A stretch of DNA of 64,000 nucleotides from Paraburkholderia acidipaludis NBRC 101816 (GCF_000684975.1 NZ_BAXZ01000007.1:62001-126000); one strand, 5' to 3'. Positions 7,807-17,221 are shown, counted from the stretch's first letter. Translations and numbers: made by a program. Notes: generated by a model not told the origin, from the sequence alone.

Positions 7807-9213
7807 TCATTTCTCCGGCGGCGTCCATCCGTAACCAAGCGCCTTGTACAGATTCACGGTCTGGGCGAGCACCTGGTCCTGCAGGGCGGATTGCTGGAGT
7901 TGTGCTGCAAAAAGGCTGCGCTCCGCGTCGAGCACCTCCAGATAGCTCGTGTACCCGCCTTCATAGAGATCGCGGGCAAGCGACGCATACTCCGTAAGCG
8001 CCGCTACCTGGCGCGTCGTCGCCTCCAGTTGCTCGCGCGTCTGGGCGACCCCTACCAGCGCATTCTCGACATCGGCAAACGCCTGCTGAATCGCCTGTTC
8101 ATAATTGAGCAGCGCCTCTTGATGCACCGCTTCCGCTTCATGCACCGAGCCCGCGATCGCCCCGCCCTGGAAGATCGGCTGGGTAACGGCACCCGCGAAC
8201 GACCACACACGCGCCGGCCCGGTCCAGAGGCCGGTGAGCGTCGTGCTCGCGGCGCCGAAGAGACCGGTGAGCGAGATCTGCGGAAAATACTGCGCGCGTG
8301 CCGCGCCGATCGATGCATTGGCCGCAATCAGCGACTGCTCCGCCTGCCGAACGTCGGGCCGCCGCTCGATCAGCGACGAAGGCAGTCCCGCCGGAATCGC
8401 CGGCGCGCTCAGCTCGGCGATCGACTTGCCGCGCGGGATCGGGCCGGGATTCTGGCCGAGCAGCAGTGAAAGTGCATCCTCCTGCTGCGCGATCTGCTGC
8501 TGGATCGAATGGACCGAAGCCTGCGCCGATTCGTACTCCGAACGTGCCTGACTCAATTGCACCTTCGACACCACACCACCGCCGAAGCGCTCTTCGAACA
8601 GCGTCAGCGCGTCTTCGCGGCTCTTGAGCGTCTCGTGCGCAATGACAAGCTGATTGTCATAGTCGCGCAGCTGCAGATAAGCCGTGGCGACGTTCGCGAT
8701 CAACGCAATGCGCGTGGCCTGCTGCGCGGCCTGCGTGCCCAGATAGTCCGCGCGTGCTGCCTCGGTGAGGCGCCGCAGGCGGCCAAACAGATCGAGTTCC
8801 CATGAGACGCTGCCTTCCAGCTGCGTCTGGTTGCCAACCAGAGGCGCGAAGCCTGGCGCCGGCACGCCGCGGCTGCGCGAAGCGCCGAAATTCGCGCCGA
8901 TCTGCGGGAGCAACCCCGCACGCGTGACGACATAGCGCCCGTAGTACTCCTCGACGCGCGCCGCTGCGATGCCCAGGTCCTTGTTCTGCGCAAGCGCTTT
9001 GGCGATGAGTTCGCTGAGCACCGGATCGTTGAACTGTGTCCACCAGTCGAGCGAGGCATCGACGACTTCGGCATTGGGCGCTGCGAACCGGAACGTGGAC
9101 GGGGTGTCGAGCGCCGGGCGATGGTAGTCCGGCCCGACGGCACAGCCCGCGAAACAGGCACAGCAGGCGCTCAGGACGAGCGAAACGAGGCTTCGGTCAA
9201 TAAGAGGCTTCAT
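7807..9213 (-). CDS. Outer-membrane efflux lipoprotein, NodT/OprM family
   Basis: A 468-residue outer-membrane channel of a tripartite drug efflux pump. The N-terminus is a lipoprotein signal with Cys after CFAG, then AVGPDYHRP, the usual start of the mature NodT-family protein. Two outer-membrane efflux repeats follow, with coiled-coil segments rich in Gln and Ala. It is the third gene of the operon and starts 3 bp after the pump gene stops. It would link the inner-membrane pump and adaptor to the outside. Confidence 0.95.
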   Translation of the reverse strand: MKPLIDRSLVSLVLSACCACFAGCAVGPDYHRPALDTPSTFRFAAPNAEVVDASLDWWTQFNDPVLSELIAKALAQNKDLGIAAARVEEYYGRYVVTRAGLLPQIGANFGASRSRGVPAPGFAPLVGNQTQLEGSVSWELDLFGRLRRLTEAARADYLGTQAAQQATRIALIANVATAYLQLRDYDNQLVIAHETLKSREDALTLFEERFGGGVVSKVQLSQARSEYESAQASVHSIQQQIAQQEDALSLLLGQNPGPIPRGKSIAELSAPAIPAGLPSSLIERRPDVRQAEQSLIAANASIGAARAQYFPQISLTGLFGAASTTLTGLWTGPARVWSFAGAVTQPIFQGGAIAGSVHEAEAVHQEALLNYEQAIQQAFADVENALVGVAQTREQLEATTRQVAALTEYASLARDLYEGGYTSYLEVLDAERSLFAAQLQQSALQDQVLAQTVNLYKALGYGWTPPEK

Positions 9214-9216
9214 CGC

Positions 9217-12200
9217 TCAGCCCTCCTGCGAAGGAGGTGTGCCAGGCCGCGCGGCATCGGGTGTGGACTGCGGCTTGCCGCGCGACGATAGTGTCTCCAG
9301 CCCCCAGAAGAACATCGGGATGAAGAAGAGCGCGATCAGCGTGGCGCCGAGCATGCCGAAGATCACACCCGTGCCGAGCGAGCGGCGGCTCGCCGCCGAC
9401 GCCCCGCTCGCAATGGCGAGCGGCACACAGCCAAGGATGAACGCAATCGAGGTCATGACGATAGGCCGCAGGCGCAGCTTCGCGGCAGCCACAGCCGCCT
9501 GGTAGGGTGTCATACTTTGCTTCTCTCGCATTTCCACGGCGAACTCGAAGATCAGGATTGCGTTCTTCGCCGCCAGGGCGATCAGCACGGTCAGGCCGAT
9601 CTGGAAGTACACGTCGTCTTCCATGCCGCGTATGAGGATGCCCACCAGCGCGCCGAAGATCGCGAAAGGCACGGCGAGCAGCACGCCGATCGGCAGCGAC
9701 CACTTCTCGTACTGCGCCGCGAGGATCAGGAATACCATCAGTAATCCGAAGGCAAACACGAGCGCTGCCGTCGAGCCCGCCGTTTTTTCTTCGTAGGCCT
9801 GGCCGCTCCAGCCGTAGCTGTAGCCGTCGCCCAACGTCTCGCGCGCAATGTCCTCCATCGCCGCGATGGCTTCGCCCGAACTGTGTCCCGGCGCCGCATC
9901 CCCCGTGATCTGCGCGGCAGGAAAGTCGTTGAAACGGCTGACGATATCCGCGCCCGGCATGAAATGGAACGTGGCGACCGCCTTGATCGGCACCATGCCT
10001 CCCGTCTGATTGCGCACGTAGAGCTGCTGAATGTCGTCGGGCTGCGTGCGGTACTGCGGCTCCGCCTGCACGATCACCTGGAAGAGGCGGCTGTCCTTCG
10101 GGAACTGGCTGACGTACGACGAACCGAACATTGTCTGCAACGCGGAATAGACTTCCTCCACGGGCACGCCCAGCGATCTGGCCCGCTCGCGATCGACGTC
10201 CACGCGCAATTGGCGCGAGTGCATATTGATGGTCGAGTTCACGCCGGCGAGCGCCGGGTTCTTGCGCGCTTTGGCCACGAATTCATAGACCTTCTGTTCG
10301 AGCTGCTGGAGCGACCCGTTGCCGGTGCTCTGCAGCCAGAACTGAAAGCCGCCCGTCGTGCCAAGACCCGGAATGGACGGGGGATTGACCGGTACGACCA
10401 CACCGTCCTTGAAGCTCGCGAACACCTTGCGCGCATCGCGGATCAGGTCCGGCGCCGTGCCGTTCTCGCCGCGCTCCTTGAAGTCCTTGAGCGTGATAAA
10501 CAGCGTGCCCGAGTTCGACTTGTACTGCGAGTCGATCAGGCTGTAGCCCGTTGCCGAGGCGATCGATTTCACCGCGGGCTGCTTCGCGAACCAGTCCTCC
10601 GCCTTCTTCGACAGGTCGCCCGAGCGGTCGAGACTGGCGGCGTCCGGCAGCACGACGGCTCCGAACAGATAGCCCTGGTCCTCCACCGGCACGAACGACG
10701 TGGGGATATGCTTGAAGAGCCCGCCTGTCGCGACCACCATCACCAGAATCAGGCCAATGGAAAGCGCCACACGCCGGATCGCGCTCTGAACCCCCTTGCC
10801 GTAGCCGGTGGTAAGCGCTTCGAACTTTTCGTTAAACCAGGTGAAGAAGCGATTCTTCTTGCGTTCGCCCGGCTTGAGCAGGATGGCGGCAAGCGCCGGC
10901 GAAAGCGTCAGCGCGCAAATACCCGAAAGCACCACCGAAACCGCGATCGTCACCGCAAATTGCTTGTAGAGCTGGCCGGTAATGCCCGAGAGGAACGCCA
11001 CCGGAATGAACACCGCCAGCAGCACGAGCACGATGGCGACCACCGGTCCGCTCACCTCGTCCATCGCGCGCTTCGCCGCGTCCTTTGGTGAAAGCTTGAA
11101 CTCGGTCATGTTGCGTTCGACGTTCTCGATCACCACGATCGCGTCGTCCACCACGATGCCGATTGCCAGCACCATGCCGAACAAGGTCAGCATGTTGATC
11201 GAAAAACCGAACGCCATCATGCCGATGAATGCGCCGATGATCGACACCGGCACCGCAAGTATGGGCACGAGCGTGGCGCGGAAGCTTTGCAGGAAGAGGA
11301 ACACCACGAGGATCACAAGAATCACCGCGTCGCGCAGCGTCTTCACGACCTCGACGATCGACTCGTGCACGAACGCGGTGGTGTCGAGCGCCACTTCGTA
11401 CTTCAGACCTGGCGGGAAGCTCTTTTGCAGTTGCGCAAGCGTCTCACGCACTTGCCTTGCCACTTCCAGCGCGTTCGCACCCGGCTGCTGATAGACCGCG
11501 ATCAGCGTGGCCGTCTTGCCGTTGTAGCGGCCGCGCATCGAGTAGTCTTTCGCGCCCAGTTCGGCGTGACCGATATCCTTGATGCGCACCATCGACACGT
11601 CGTTCGCGCCAGAAGAAGACGGCGCCGCGGCGCGGACGATGATGTTGTCGAAGTCCGCGGGCTCGGCGAGATGCCCTTGTGTGGTCACCGGGAAGGTCTG
11701 CAGAACCGGCCCGTTGGTCGGCGCCTGCCCAAGACGGCCCGCCGAGAACTGCTGGTTCTGCTCCTTGATCGCATTCTGCACGTCGGAGACGGTGATGCCG
11801 AGCTTGGCCATGCGGTCGGGCTTGAGCCAGACGCGCATCGCATAGTCTGCAGAACCGAAGATCGAGGCCTGGTTCGCGCCCGGAATGCGCTTGAGCGCAT
11901 CGAGCACGTACACGTTCGCGTAGTTCGCCACGTAGGCCTGATCGTAGGTGTTATCGGGCGAATAGATCGCGATCACCATCATGAACGCCGACGAGCGCTT
12001 CTGCACCGAGACGCCCTGTGACGTCACCGCCTCGGGCAGCGTGGGTAGCGCGAGGTTCACGCGGTTCTGCACGTCCACCTGCGCGAGCGACGGGTCGGTG
12101 CCGATCTTGAAGTAGACGGTGAGCGTCATGTTGCCCGTCGAGGAGCTCGACGAGTTCATATACATCATGTTGTCGGCGCCGTTCACCTGCTGCTCGATCG

Positions 12201-12396
12201 GCGCGGCTACGTTCTGCGCAACGATATCGGCGCTGGCGCCCGGATACGTCGCGCTCACGGTGATCTGCGGAGGCGCAATGTCCGGAAACTGCGCCACCGG
12301 CAGATTGACCATGGCAAGCAGGCCGGCCACCACGAGAATGATCGAGATCACCGACGCAAAGATCGGCCTGTCGATAAAGAAGTGTGAGAACTTCAT
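9217..12396 (-). CDS. RND multidrug efflux pump, AcrB/MexB (HAE-1) type
   Basis: A 1059-residue proton-driven inner-membrane exporter, normal length for the HAE-1 group. It begins MKFSHFFIDRPIFASVISII, the classic first membrane helix. The proton-relay motif GIVVDDAIVVIENVER lies near residue 405, and the second membrane half repeats the pattern with AAKNAILIFEFA. GGAGG overlaps the upstream adaptor's end and sits before the ATG. The gene order adaptor-pump-channel is that of mexAB-oprM-like operons. No regulator lies beside it, so control is probably by a remote gene. The drug range is unknown. Confidence 0.97.
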   Translation of the reverse strand: MKFSHFFIDRPIFASVISIILVVAGLLAMVNLPVAQFPDIAPPQITVSATYPGASADIVAQNVAAPIEQQVNGADNMMYMNSSSSSTGNMTLTVYFKIGTDPSLAQVDVQNRVNLALPTLPEAVTSQGVSVQKRSSAFMMVIAIYSPDNTYDQAYVANYANVYVLDALKRIPGANQASIFGSADYAMRVWLKPDRMAKLGITVSDVQNAIKEQNQQFSAGRLGQAPTNGPVLQTFPVTTQGHLAEPADFDNIIVRAAAPSSSGANDVSMVRIKDIGHAELGAKDYSMRGRYNGKTATLIAVYQQPGANALEVARQVRETLAQLQKSFPPGLKYEVALDTTAFVHESIVEVVKTLRDAVILVILVVFLFLQSFRATLVPILAVPVSIIGAFIGMMAFGFSINMLTLFGMVLAIGIVVDDAIVVIENVERNMTEFKLSPKDAAKRAMDEVSGPVVAIVLVLLAVFIPVAFLSGITGQLYKQFAVTIAVSVVLSGICALTLSPALAAILLKPGERKKNRFFTWFNEKFEALTTGYGKGVQSAIRRVALSIGLILVMVVATGGLFKHIPTSFVPVEDQGYLFGAVVLPDAASLDRSGDLSKKAEDWFAKQPAVKSIASATGYSLIDSQYKSNSGTLFITLKDFKERGENGTAPDLIRDARKVFASFKDGVVVPVNPPSIPGLGTTGGFQFWLQSTGNGSLQQLEQKVYEFVAKARKNPALAGVNSTINMHSRQLRVDVDRERARSLGVPVEEVYSALQTMFGSSYVSQFPKDSRLFQVIVQAEPQYRTQPDDIQQLYVRNQTGGMVPIKAVATFHFMPGADIVSRFNDFPAAQITGDAAPGHSSGEAIAAMEDIARETLGDGYSYGWSGQAYEEKTAGSTAALVFAFGLLMVFLILAAQYEKWSLPIGVLLAVPFAIFGALVGILIRGMEDDVYFQIGLTVLIALAAKNAILIFEFAVEMREKQSMTPYQAAVAAAKLRLRPIVMTSIAFILGCVPLAIASGASAASRRSLGTGVIFGMLGATLIALFFIPMFFWGLETLSSRGKPQSTPDAARPGTPPSQEG

Positions 12397-12399
12397 TGA

Positions 12400-13611
12400 T
12401 CAGCCTCCGGCTGCCGGTGCACCGGGGACCGCGGTCCCGCTCGCCGCGGCGCTCTGGGCGCCGAAACTGGCAGCCGGAGGCGGAACCATATGCGCCTTGA
12501 CGGGTACGCCTGGCATGAGCTTCAGCGTGTTGTCGAGGATGACTCGATCGCCCTGATGCAATCCCGACTGGATGATCCAGTCGTGCCCGTTCCAGTCGCC
12601 AGTGACGACGGCCCGCTGCTGTGCCTTGCCGTCTTTGTCGACGGTCCAGACGAATCCGCCGCGCGGCCCCTGCTGCACCGCCTCCTGCGGTACGGCGATG
12701 GCGTTCGGGCGCTCCGCCCCCACGAGCTTGATCCGCACGAACTGGCCGGGCCGCAGCGCGCCGTCCGTATTCGATACGGTTGCCCGGATCAGGTAGGTGC
12801 CCGTATCCGAGCTCAGCTCGGCATCGGTGAAGGCGATATGGCCGCGCTGCGGGTAGACGCTCCCGTCGGCGAGCACGATCACGGCTTCGAGCTTGCCGCG
12901 CTCTGGCAGCTTGAGCGTGCCGCTCTGGGTCTGCGTCCGCAGGTCCAGCATCTCGTTTTCCGAGAGCGAGAAGTTGATCCACATGGGGTCGAGCTTCGCC
13001 ACATAGGTAAGCAAGCCGTTGCCCGCGTCGAGATAGGTGCCATCCTGTTTCTTCGCGAAGCTCGAAAGCCCCGTCACCGGCGAAGCGATGGTCGTGTAGC
13101 CGAGGTTCAACCGGGCGCTCGTCACATTCGCGCGCGCCTGTTCGACGGCCGCTGCCGCAGCCTGTTGCTGGCCGATCGCATCGTCGAGGTCCTTTTGGCT
13201 CAGCGCATTCTTCGCGGCGAGCGGACGGACGCGGTTCAGGCTCGCCTGCGCCGTGTCGAGCCGTGCCTTCTGCTGCGCGTATTCGGCCTGCGCGGCGTCG
13301 AGCGCGGCCTGGAACGGCTTCTTGTCCATGAGGAACATCACGTCGCCCTGGTGAACCATCGAGCCCTCCTGGTACACACGCTTTTCGAGGAAACCGCTCA
13401 CGCGCGAGCGGATCTCCACCTGCTGCGAACTCTCGGTCTGGCCGACGTATTCGAATATGACGGGAACTTCGCGCGGCGCGACCTCCATGACATCGACCGT
13501 CGCGGGCATGGGCCTGTTCTCGGGCGATGCGTCTTTGTGACACCCGCCAACGCCAAAGAGGAGGCCCAGCACGACACCGGTGAGTACCGTTCCCCTCCGT
13601 CGAATCGCCAT
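12400..13611 (-). CDS. RND efflux periplasmic adaptor (membrane fusion) lipoprotein, AcrA/MexA type
   Basis: A 403-residue membrane fusion protein. A signal peptide ends in a lipobox-like VGGC (Cys near residue 23). The body has the order lipoyl half, alpha-hairpin, lipoyl half and beta-barrel, with VEIRSRVSGFLEKRVYQEG at the first lipoyl half and a long Gln/Ala coiled coil at about residues 95-165. The ATG at 13611 is preferred over one 45 bp upstream because the signal peptide begins there; neither has a strong ribosome site. It is first in the pump operon, 3 bp before the pump gene. Confidence 0.94.
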   Translation of the reverse strand: MAIRRRGTVLTGVVLGLLFGVGGCHKDASPENRPMPATVDVMEVAPREVPVIFEYVGQTESSQQVEIRSRVSGFLEKRVYQEGSMVHQGDVMFLMDKKPFQAALDAAQAEYAQQKARLDTAQASLNRVRPLAAKNALSQKDLDDAIGQQQAAAAAVEQARANVTSARLNLGYTTIASPVTGLSSFAKKQDGTYLDAGNGLLTYVAKLDPMWINFSLSENEMLDLRTQTQSGTLKLPERGKLEAVIVLADGSVYPQRGHIAFTDAELSSDTGTYLIRATVSNTDGALRPGQFVRIKLVGAERPNAIAVPQEAVQQGPRGGFVWTVDKDGKAQQRAVVTGDWNGHDWIIQSGLHQGDRVILDNTLKLMPGVPVKAHMVPPPAASFGAQSAAASGTAVPGAPAAGG

Positions 13612-13764
13612 TTCGTTTCGTCTCTGTCGGCAGCGTATGATCTGGGTAGCGCTCATTGCAGTTAAAGAAAGCTTCTGATTAAATTAAGCAAAACGAAATA
13701 AATGACGGGGAGGTCCACCTGGAAATCGATGCAGACCGGCACGCGAAAGCGCCGGCCTCCCGTG

Positions 13765-14340
13765 TCAGTCGTCGAGTCTGGTGATTTTCTGACCTTGAAC
13801 GCCGACGCCGGCCATCAAGCCCTGCTGCCCGAAAACAAGCGCATAAATATCGGAGCGCAGCGTCGTGCTCGACATGTCCGAACCCGCCCCGTGATCGAGA
13901 ACGGCGACGGAAGGACCGGAGCCAACGGACAAGCCATCCGTGCTGTTCAGATAGTTGAGGGCTGCCGGTTTCATCAGAAACATGGCTTCGGAGAAGTTCT
14001 GGGCGCCAGCCTGAAGTCCATAGGATACCGATGCAACATTGTAGTAACCGAGAACGGTTCCATCTGGCCGAAACAGCACCCCATTCCCGCCCGCCGCACC
14101 GACCATCAACCCGCCTTTCAGCACACTCGGAAAAACGAGAATGGCTGCCGCGTGTGCGGCAAGCTGCTTCGCTTTGGGCGAAGTGGCGTAAAGCGAGTGC
14201 AACGATGCTCTCGCCTCCGAAACCAGTTGCGCACGCGAGCCAGCGGAAAACGACGCAGCATTCGCTACCCCATTCGAGCCTATTGCGAGCAGCGACAGCA
14301 GCGGAATCAGCAAAAGACTGCGCAAACGATCTCTCTTCAT
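13765..14340 (-). CDS. SYLF/YSC84-domain lipid-binding exported protein
   Basis: A 191-residue protein with a Sec signal peptide (LLLIPLLSLLAIGSNGVANA) followed by a SYLF (YSC84) domain: LVFPSVLKGGLMVGAAGGNG, then SYGLQAGAQNFSEAMFLM, and SDIYALVFGQQGLMAGVGVQG near the end. SYLF domains bind phosphoinositides in eukaryotes; in bacteria the role is unknown, with envelope-stress associations. It lies upstream of the RND operon in the same direction with a 153-bp gap, so co-transcription is possible but not shown. Confidence 0.9.
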   Translation of the reverse strand: MKRDRLRSLLLIPLLSLLAIGSNGVANAASFSAGSRAQLVSEARASLHSLYATSPKAKQLAAHAAAILVFPSVLKGGLMVGAAGGNGVLFRPDGTVLGYYNVASVSYGLQAGAQNFSEAMFLMKPAALNYLNSTDGLSVGSGPSVAVLDHGAGSDMSSTTLRSDIYALVFGQQGLMAGVGVQGQKITRLDD

Positions 14341-14462
14341 ATTGAATCCCCCATGGTGGTTGGTTCACCCCGCATTACGAATTAATGTTCGCAAGAAGGC
14401 CGGCCCGTTGCAGCCGGTTGCAAGCGGGCTTGAACGGCGCGTTCCGGGAAACGCAGATGGAA

Positions 14463-14487
14463 GGGGCAGCGGCAAAGCCACCGCCCC
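14463..14487 (-). terminator. Second GC hairpin after the first porin gene
   Basis: GGGGCGGTGGC and GCCGCTGCCCC pair at 9 of 11 positions around TTT. It lies 27 bp beyond the porin stop, backing up the T-tract terminator beside it. Confidence 0.45.
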
Positions 14488-14495
14488 TGGCTGCG

Positions 14496-14523
14496 AAAAA
14501 ACCGCTCGGCCGCTTAGAAGCGG
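14496..14523 (-). terminator. Terminator overlapping the porin stop codon
   Basis: In the porin's sense, CCGCTT (before the stop) can pair with GAGCGG (one G-U pair), followed immediately by TTTTTT. The stem opens within the last codons of the porin gene. Confidence 0.6.
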
Positions 14524-15686
14524 TGGCGAATACCCGTGCTCACGACCGCCTGGCTCTTGCTTGCCGAGGGAAGATCGGTGCCGTTGATTTGCGTGGAGTT
14601 CGTACCGGCCGTGTTCGAAGCGCCGATCTGGAAGACGCTTTCCGCATAGAGGTCGGTGCGCTTCGACAGCGAGTAGTCAGCCTGCAGGCCGAACTGATTC
14701 CAGTGCGACGAGCGGTTGTTCGTGCTGCCGCTTCCCGGCGTGTTGCGCAGCGCCTGCGTGTAGGTGTAGGCGGCGCCCACGTAGAAAGCCGGTGTGAAGT
14801 CGTAGCGCGCGTTGACTTCGAGGTTGTTGTAACGCACCGACGCGTCGGCGAGCTGGTCCTGGAAGCGGCTCTGCGTGAACACTGCGCCGAAGAGCGCGGG
14901 ACCGAAGGCGTAGCTCCCGCCGAGGCCCCAGGTGCGTTGATTCTGGATACCCGGCAGGTTCGCCGTGGTAAACGCCGGCAGATCCTGGACAGCGCCGTTG
15001 TCGTTACCCGAATTCAGGCCCTGAAGCTGCAGGAAGGCCGCGCCCAGACGCAGACCGCCGTAGGTATAGCCCGCACCCACGCTGTACGCGCGGTTGTTGG
15101 TAAATCCGCCCGCCTGATTGGAGAAGCCGTACAGGCCGCTGAGCGAGAAGCCGGCGTAATTCGCGCTTTGGTACTTGACCGAATTGTTGATGCTGAACGT
15201 GCTGTTGAGGTTGTCGTCGTCACCCGGGTGGGCGAAGTACGTGCCGCCCCACGAGCCCGTAGCCGACAGGGGAGCCACATAATCGACCATCGAGTCGTAC
15301 TGGCGACCCAGCGTCAACGTGCCGTAGTCGCTGCTCGACAGGCCGACAAACGCTTGCCGGTTGAAGAGCGAGCTCGTCACGGTGCTGCCGTTCATCACGT
15401 TGAAGCCGCTTTCGAGGGTAAAGACAGCCTTCAAGCCGCCGCCGAGATCCTCGGCGCCACGCAAGCCCCAGCGGCTCGGTTGAACGTTGCTGCTGGTCAT
15501 GCCGATCATGGCCTTGCCGCCCGTCACGTGCCCGTCGGGTTGGACCTGTGAATTCCCGTTCACTTCGTTGCTCACGTAGGTCAAGCCGGCGTCAACGAGG
15601 CCATACAGCGTCACGCTGCTTTGGGCCTGGGCGCTACCGGCAACGGCAGCGGCGGCAGCAGCAAAAATCAACGTTTTCTTTTTCAT
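14514..15686 (-). CDS. General porin, beta-proteobacterial OmpC-like family
   Basis: A 390-residue outer-membrane trimeric beta-barrel porin. A signal peptide (AAAAAVAGSAQA) precedes the mature start QSSVTLYGLVDAGLTYVSN. The porin-specific GLRGAEDLGGGLKAVFTLES and the terminal GIRHRF, ending in Phe as needed for barrel assembly, are present. The loop and strand pattern is normal. It allows passive diffusion of small hydrophilic solutes. GAGAACGA before the ATG is a plausible ribosome site. It is one of three paralogous porins in this window. Confidence 0.96.
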   Translation of the reverse strand: MKKKTLIFAAAAAAVAGSAQAQSSVTLYGLVDAGLTYVSNEVNGNSQVQPDGHVTGGKAMIGMTSSNVQPSRWGLRGAEDLGGGLKAVFTLESGFNVMNGSTVTSSLFNRQAFVGLSSSDYGTLTLGRQYDSMVDYVAPLSATGSWGGTYFAHPGDDDNLNSTFSINNSVKYQSANYAGFSLSGLYGFSNQAGGFTNNRAYSVGAGYTYGGLRLGAAFLQLQGLNSGNDNGAVQDLPAFTTANLPGIQNQRTWGLGGSYAFGPALFGAVFTQSRFQDQLADASVRYNNLEVNARYDFTPAFYVGAAYTYTQALRNTPGSGSTNNRSSHWNQFGLQADYSLSKRTDLYAESVFQIGASNTAGTNSTQINGTDLPSASKSQAVVSTGIRHRF

Positions 15687-16185
15687 GATTCGTTCTCGTA
15701 CAGAGTCTGGCAGCTGAAATTTAGAAGTACTACATGCACTGGCGAGTTAATCCGACACCGTTGTAGCGCAATCGAAAATCAGATGCCCGCTCATGCGCGG
15801 ACACACTATACCCAGCCCCCTATTTTTTAACTACGCGGCAAGTCATTACCGATTCCACACCCCCTTTAATGAGATATTAAATCATGGTAGGTGACCCCGA
15901 CTTTAGAAACAATCCAATGGAAAACCGGTAATAAGTCCTCAACAGAGGGAAAAATTGACTTTTCAATTGAAATTACAAAAAACTTACATAGATGTGATAT
16001 TTCGGAATCTCGATGCTAAATCGGTTGGCCAACATCATTGAATTACCCCATACACACATTGAATCACATAAATTCCTGACAGAATCGAGGCCGGCAAATT
16101 ATAAAAATCCCCACTCTCATCAACATTGCTGACGATATTTTTCAAATCGGGCAGTACTTGATCATCGCTCTTCAAAGACGTAGGA
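15687..16185. other. AT-rich upstream region of the first porin; no gene seen
   Basis: About 500 bp that is clearly more A/T-rich than its surroundings, especially 15830-16150. It holds no convincing open frame. The porin promoter must lie in the first 150 bp. The low G+C and the insertion-sequence scar directly after it suggest this stretch is a transferred or decayed segment. Confidence 0.5.
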
Positions 16186-16370
16186 GTGTCGACGACATTG
16201 AACGGCTGCACGAAAGCTGGCGACGATGCGAGAGAGCGCTTCGAGTTGGCGAAGCGGATCCGGATGGGAGCGCGGCAGCACGACGTGAACCCGAAGCAAC
16301 GACTTCATTGGCGGAAGCTGCATCAGGACGGGAGTCTGCCAGCGGTCAAGGCTGGTGAGAGGACAGTCCG
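16186..16370 (+). pseudogene. Remnant of an IS3-family (IS2-subgroup) transposase OrfA
   Basis: Residues encoded at 16270-16368 read ARQHDVNPKQRLHWRKLHQD followed by GSLPAVKAGERTV. This lines up with the second half of the IS2-type OrfA helix-turn-helix region (ARQHGV, then WRK, QEGSL, AVAAGE and V). The rest of OrfA, all of OrfB and any inverted repeats are absent, and the reading frame before and after does not match. It is a short scar of an insertion, too damaged to act. Confidence 0.6.
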
Positions 16371-16598
16371 GTTACCCCGAGCTTCGATCAGCCAGGGCGG
16401 ATTGGCAACTGCGGCGTTTGGCGCAGTGCGCATGATGGGTTCGACCAGCGCGGCGTCCGGCTCTGCGAACATGGTTCGATACAGGACGATGCGCTTGTCG
16501 ATGATTTGCGCGGAACGTTGCCACGCTTCGCGCTCAGTGGCCGTGCCCTTCGTCGGGCCTCTCGGCCAGCTCTGGCGCGAACGTGATCTGAATCCGGA

Positions 16599-17180
16599 TC
16601 AGACCGACTTGGCGGGGCGCCCGGTCTTGACCGTTTCGACGGCAGCGACAGCGGCAAGCAGGCGCTTTTCGGAGGTCGAATCGAGCAGCATCAGACCCGC
16701 GCGCAGCAGTTCGCTCTTCTTCACCGTGATGCCGGCGTCGAGGCACTTCTTCTTGAGCGTCGCGATTTTTTCATAGTCGGCCTTCGGCATCGTGAAGCTG
16801 TCGCGCACGACCTTTTCCTTCTTCGCACTTTCTTTCTTGACGCTTTCTTTCTTCGGGCTTTCTTTCTTGACGTCCTTTTTCACGTCGTCCTTCTTCGCCC
16901 GCCGGGCCTTGCCCTTCACGGCCGCTTCGGTTGCAGCGTCGGTCGCGGCTGCGGGCGCCGCTTCGGTTGCGGCTTCAGCTGCCGCCACGGCAGCCTTTTT
17001 CACGGTTTGCACGAGATTCTCCTTGGCGTTCGATCCCTTCACGGTCCTGGCGGCTTTCGGCGATTTGGCCGCCTTGGCCACTTTGGCGGCCTTGGCCGGC
17101 GATTTTTCGTCGCGAGCTTCGGCGGACGTCGGGAAATAGAAAGCTTTCTTCGTGGGCTTACGCAGAGTCGGTTCGTTCAT
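16599..17180 (-). CDS. Lys/Ala-rich protein with ribbon-helix-helix-like C-terminal domain
   Basis: A 193-residue basic protein in two parts. Residues about 21-125 are low-complexity: AK/AAK repeats, an Ala/Glu/Thr stretch (60-90), then repeated KKES/KKD units (97-123), as in histone-H1-like bacterial proteins. Residues 127-193 are ordered: DSFTMPKADYEKIATLKKKC and then ITVKKSELLRAGLMLL, which has the strand-helix-turn-helix spacing of ribbon-helix-helix DNA-binding domains. It is probably a nucleoid- or polymer-associated DNA-binding protein; the RHH reading is inference. The start at 17180 is the first Met before the low-complexity part. A palindrome over the promoter suggests self-control. 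Confidence 0.75.
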   Translation of the reverse strand: MNEPTLRKPTKKAFYFPTSAEARDEKSPAKAAKVAKAAKSPKAARTVKGSNAKENLVQTVKKAAVAAAEAATEAAPAAATDAATEAAVKGKARRAKKDDVKKDVKKESPKKESVKKESAKKEKVVRDSFTMPKADYEKIATLKKKCLDAGITVKKSELLRAGLMLLDSTSEKRLLAAVAAVETVKTGRPAKSV

Positions 17181-17203
17181 GCTGTTCACTGAACTTGTAA
17201 AGT

Positions 17204-17221
17204 AAACAGTATATACCGTTT
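17204..17221 (-). promoter_or_regulatory. Palindrome over the putative promoter of the Lys/Ala-rich protein gene
   Basis: AAACAGTATATACCGTTT, palindromic apart from one mismatched pair, with a GTATATAC core. On the minus strand it contains TATACT, a good -10 box, about 25 bp before the ATG. It could be an operator for an RHH-type self-repressor. No clear -35 is seen. Confidence 0.4.

Noticed and set aside
16792..17139. Phe/Leu/Ser-rich frame that looks like a membrane protein
   Set aside because: It is the complement of Lys-rich repeat codons (AAG read as CTT) of the gene at 16599-17180, not a real membrane protein.
17204..17221. LexA/SOS box
   Set aside because: The palindrome has CAG on the left and CCG/CTG on the right, the inverse of the CTG-N10-CAG rule, so it is not a standard SOS box.
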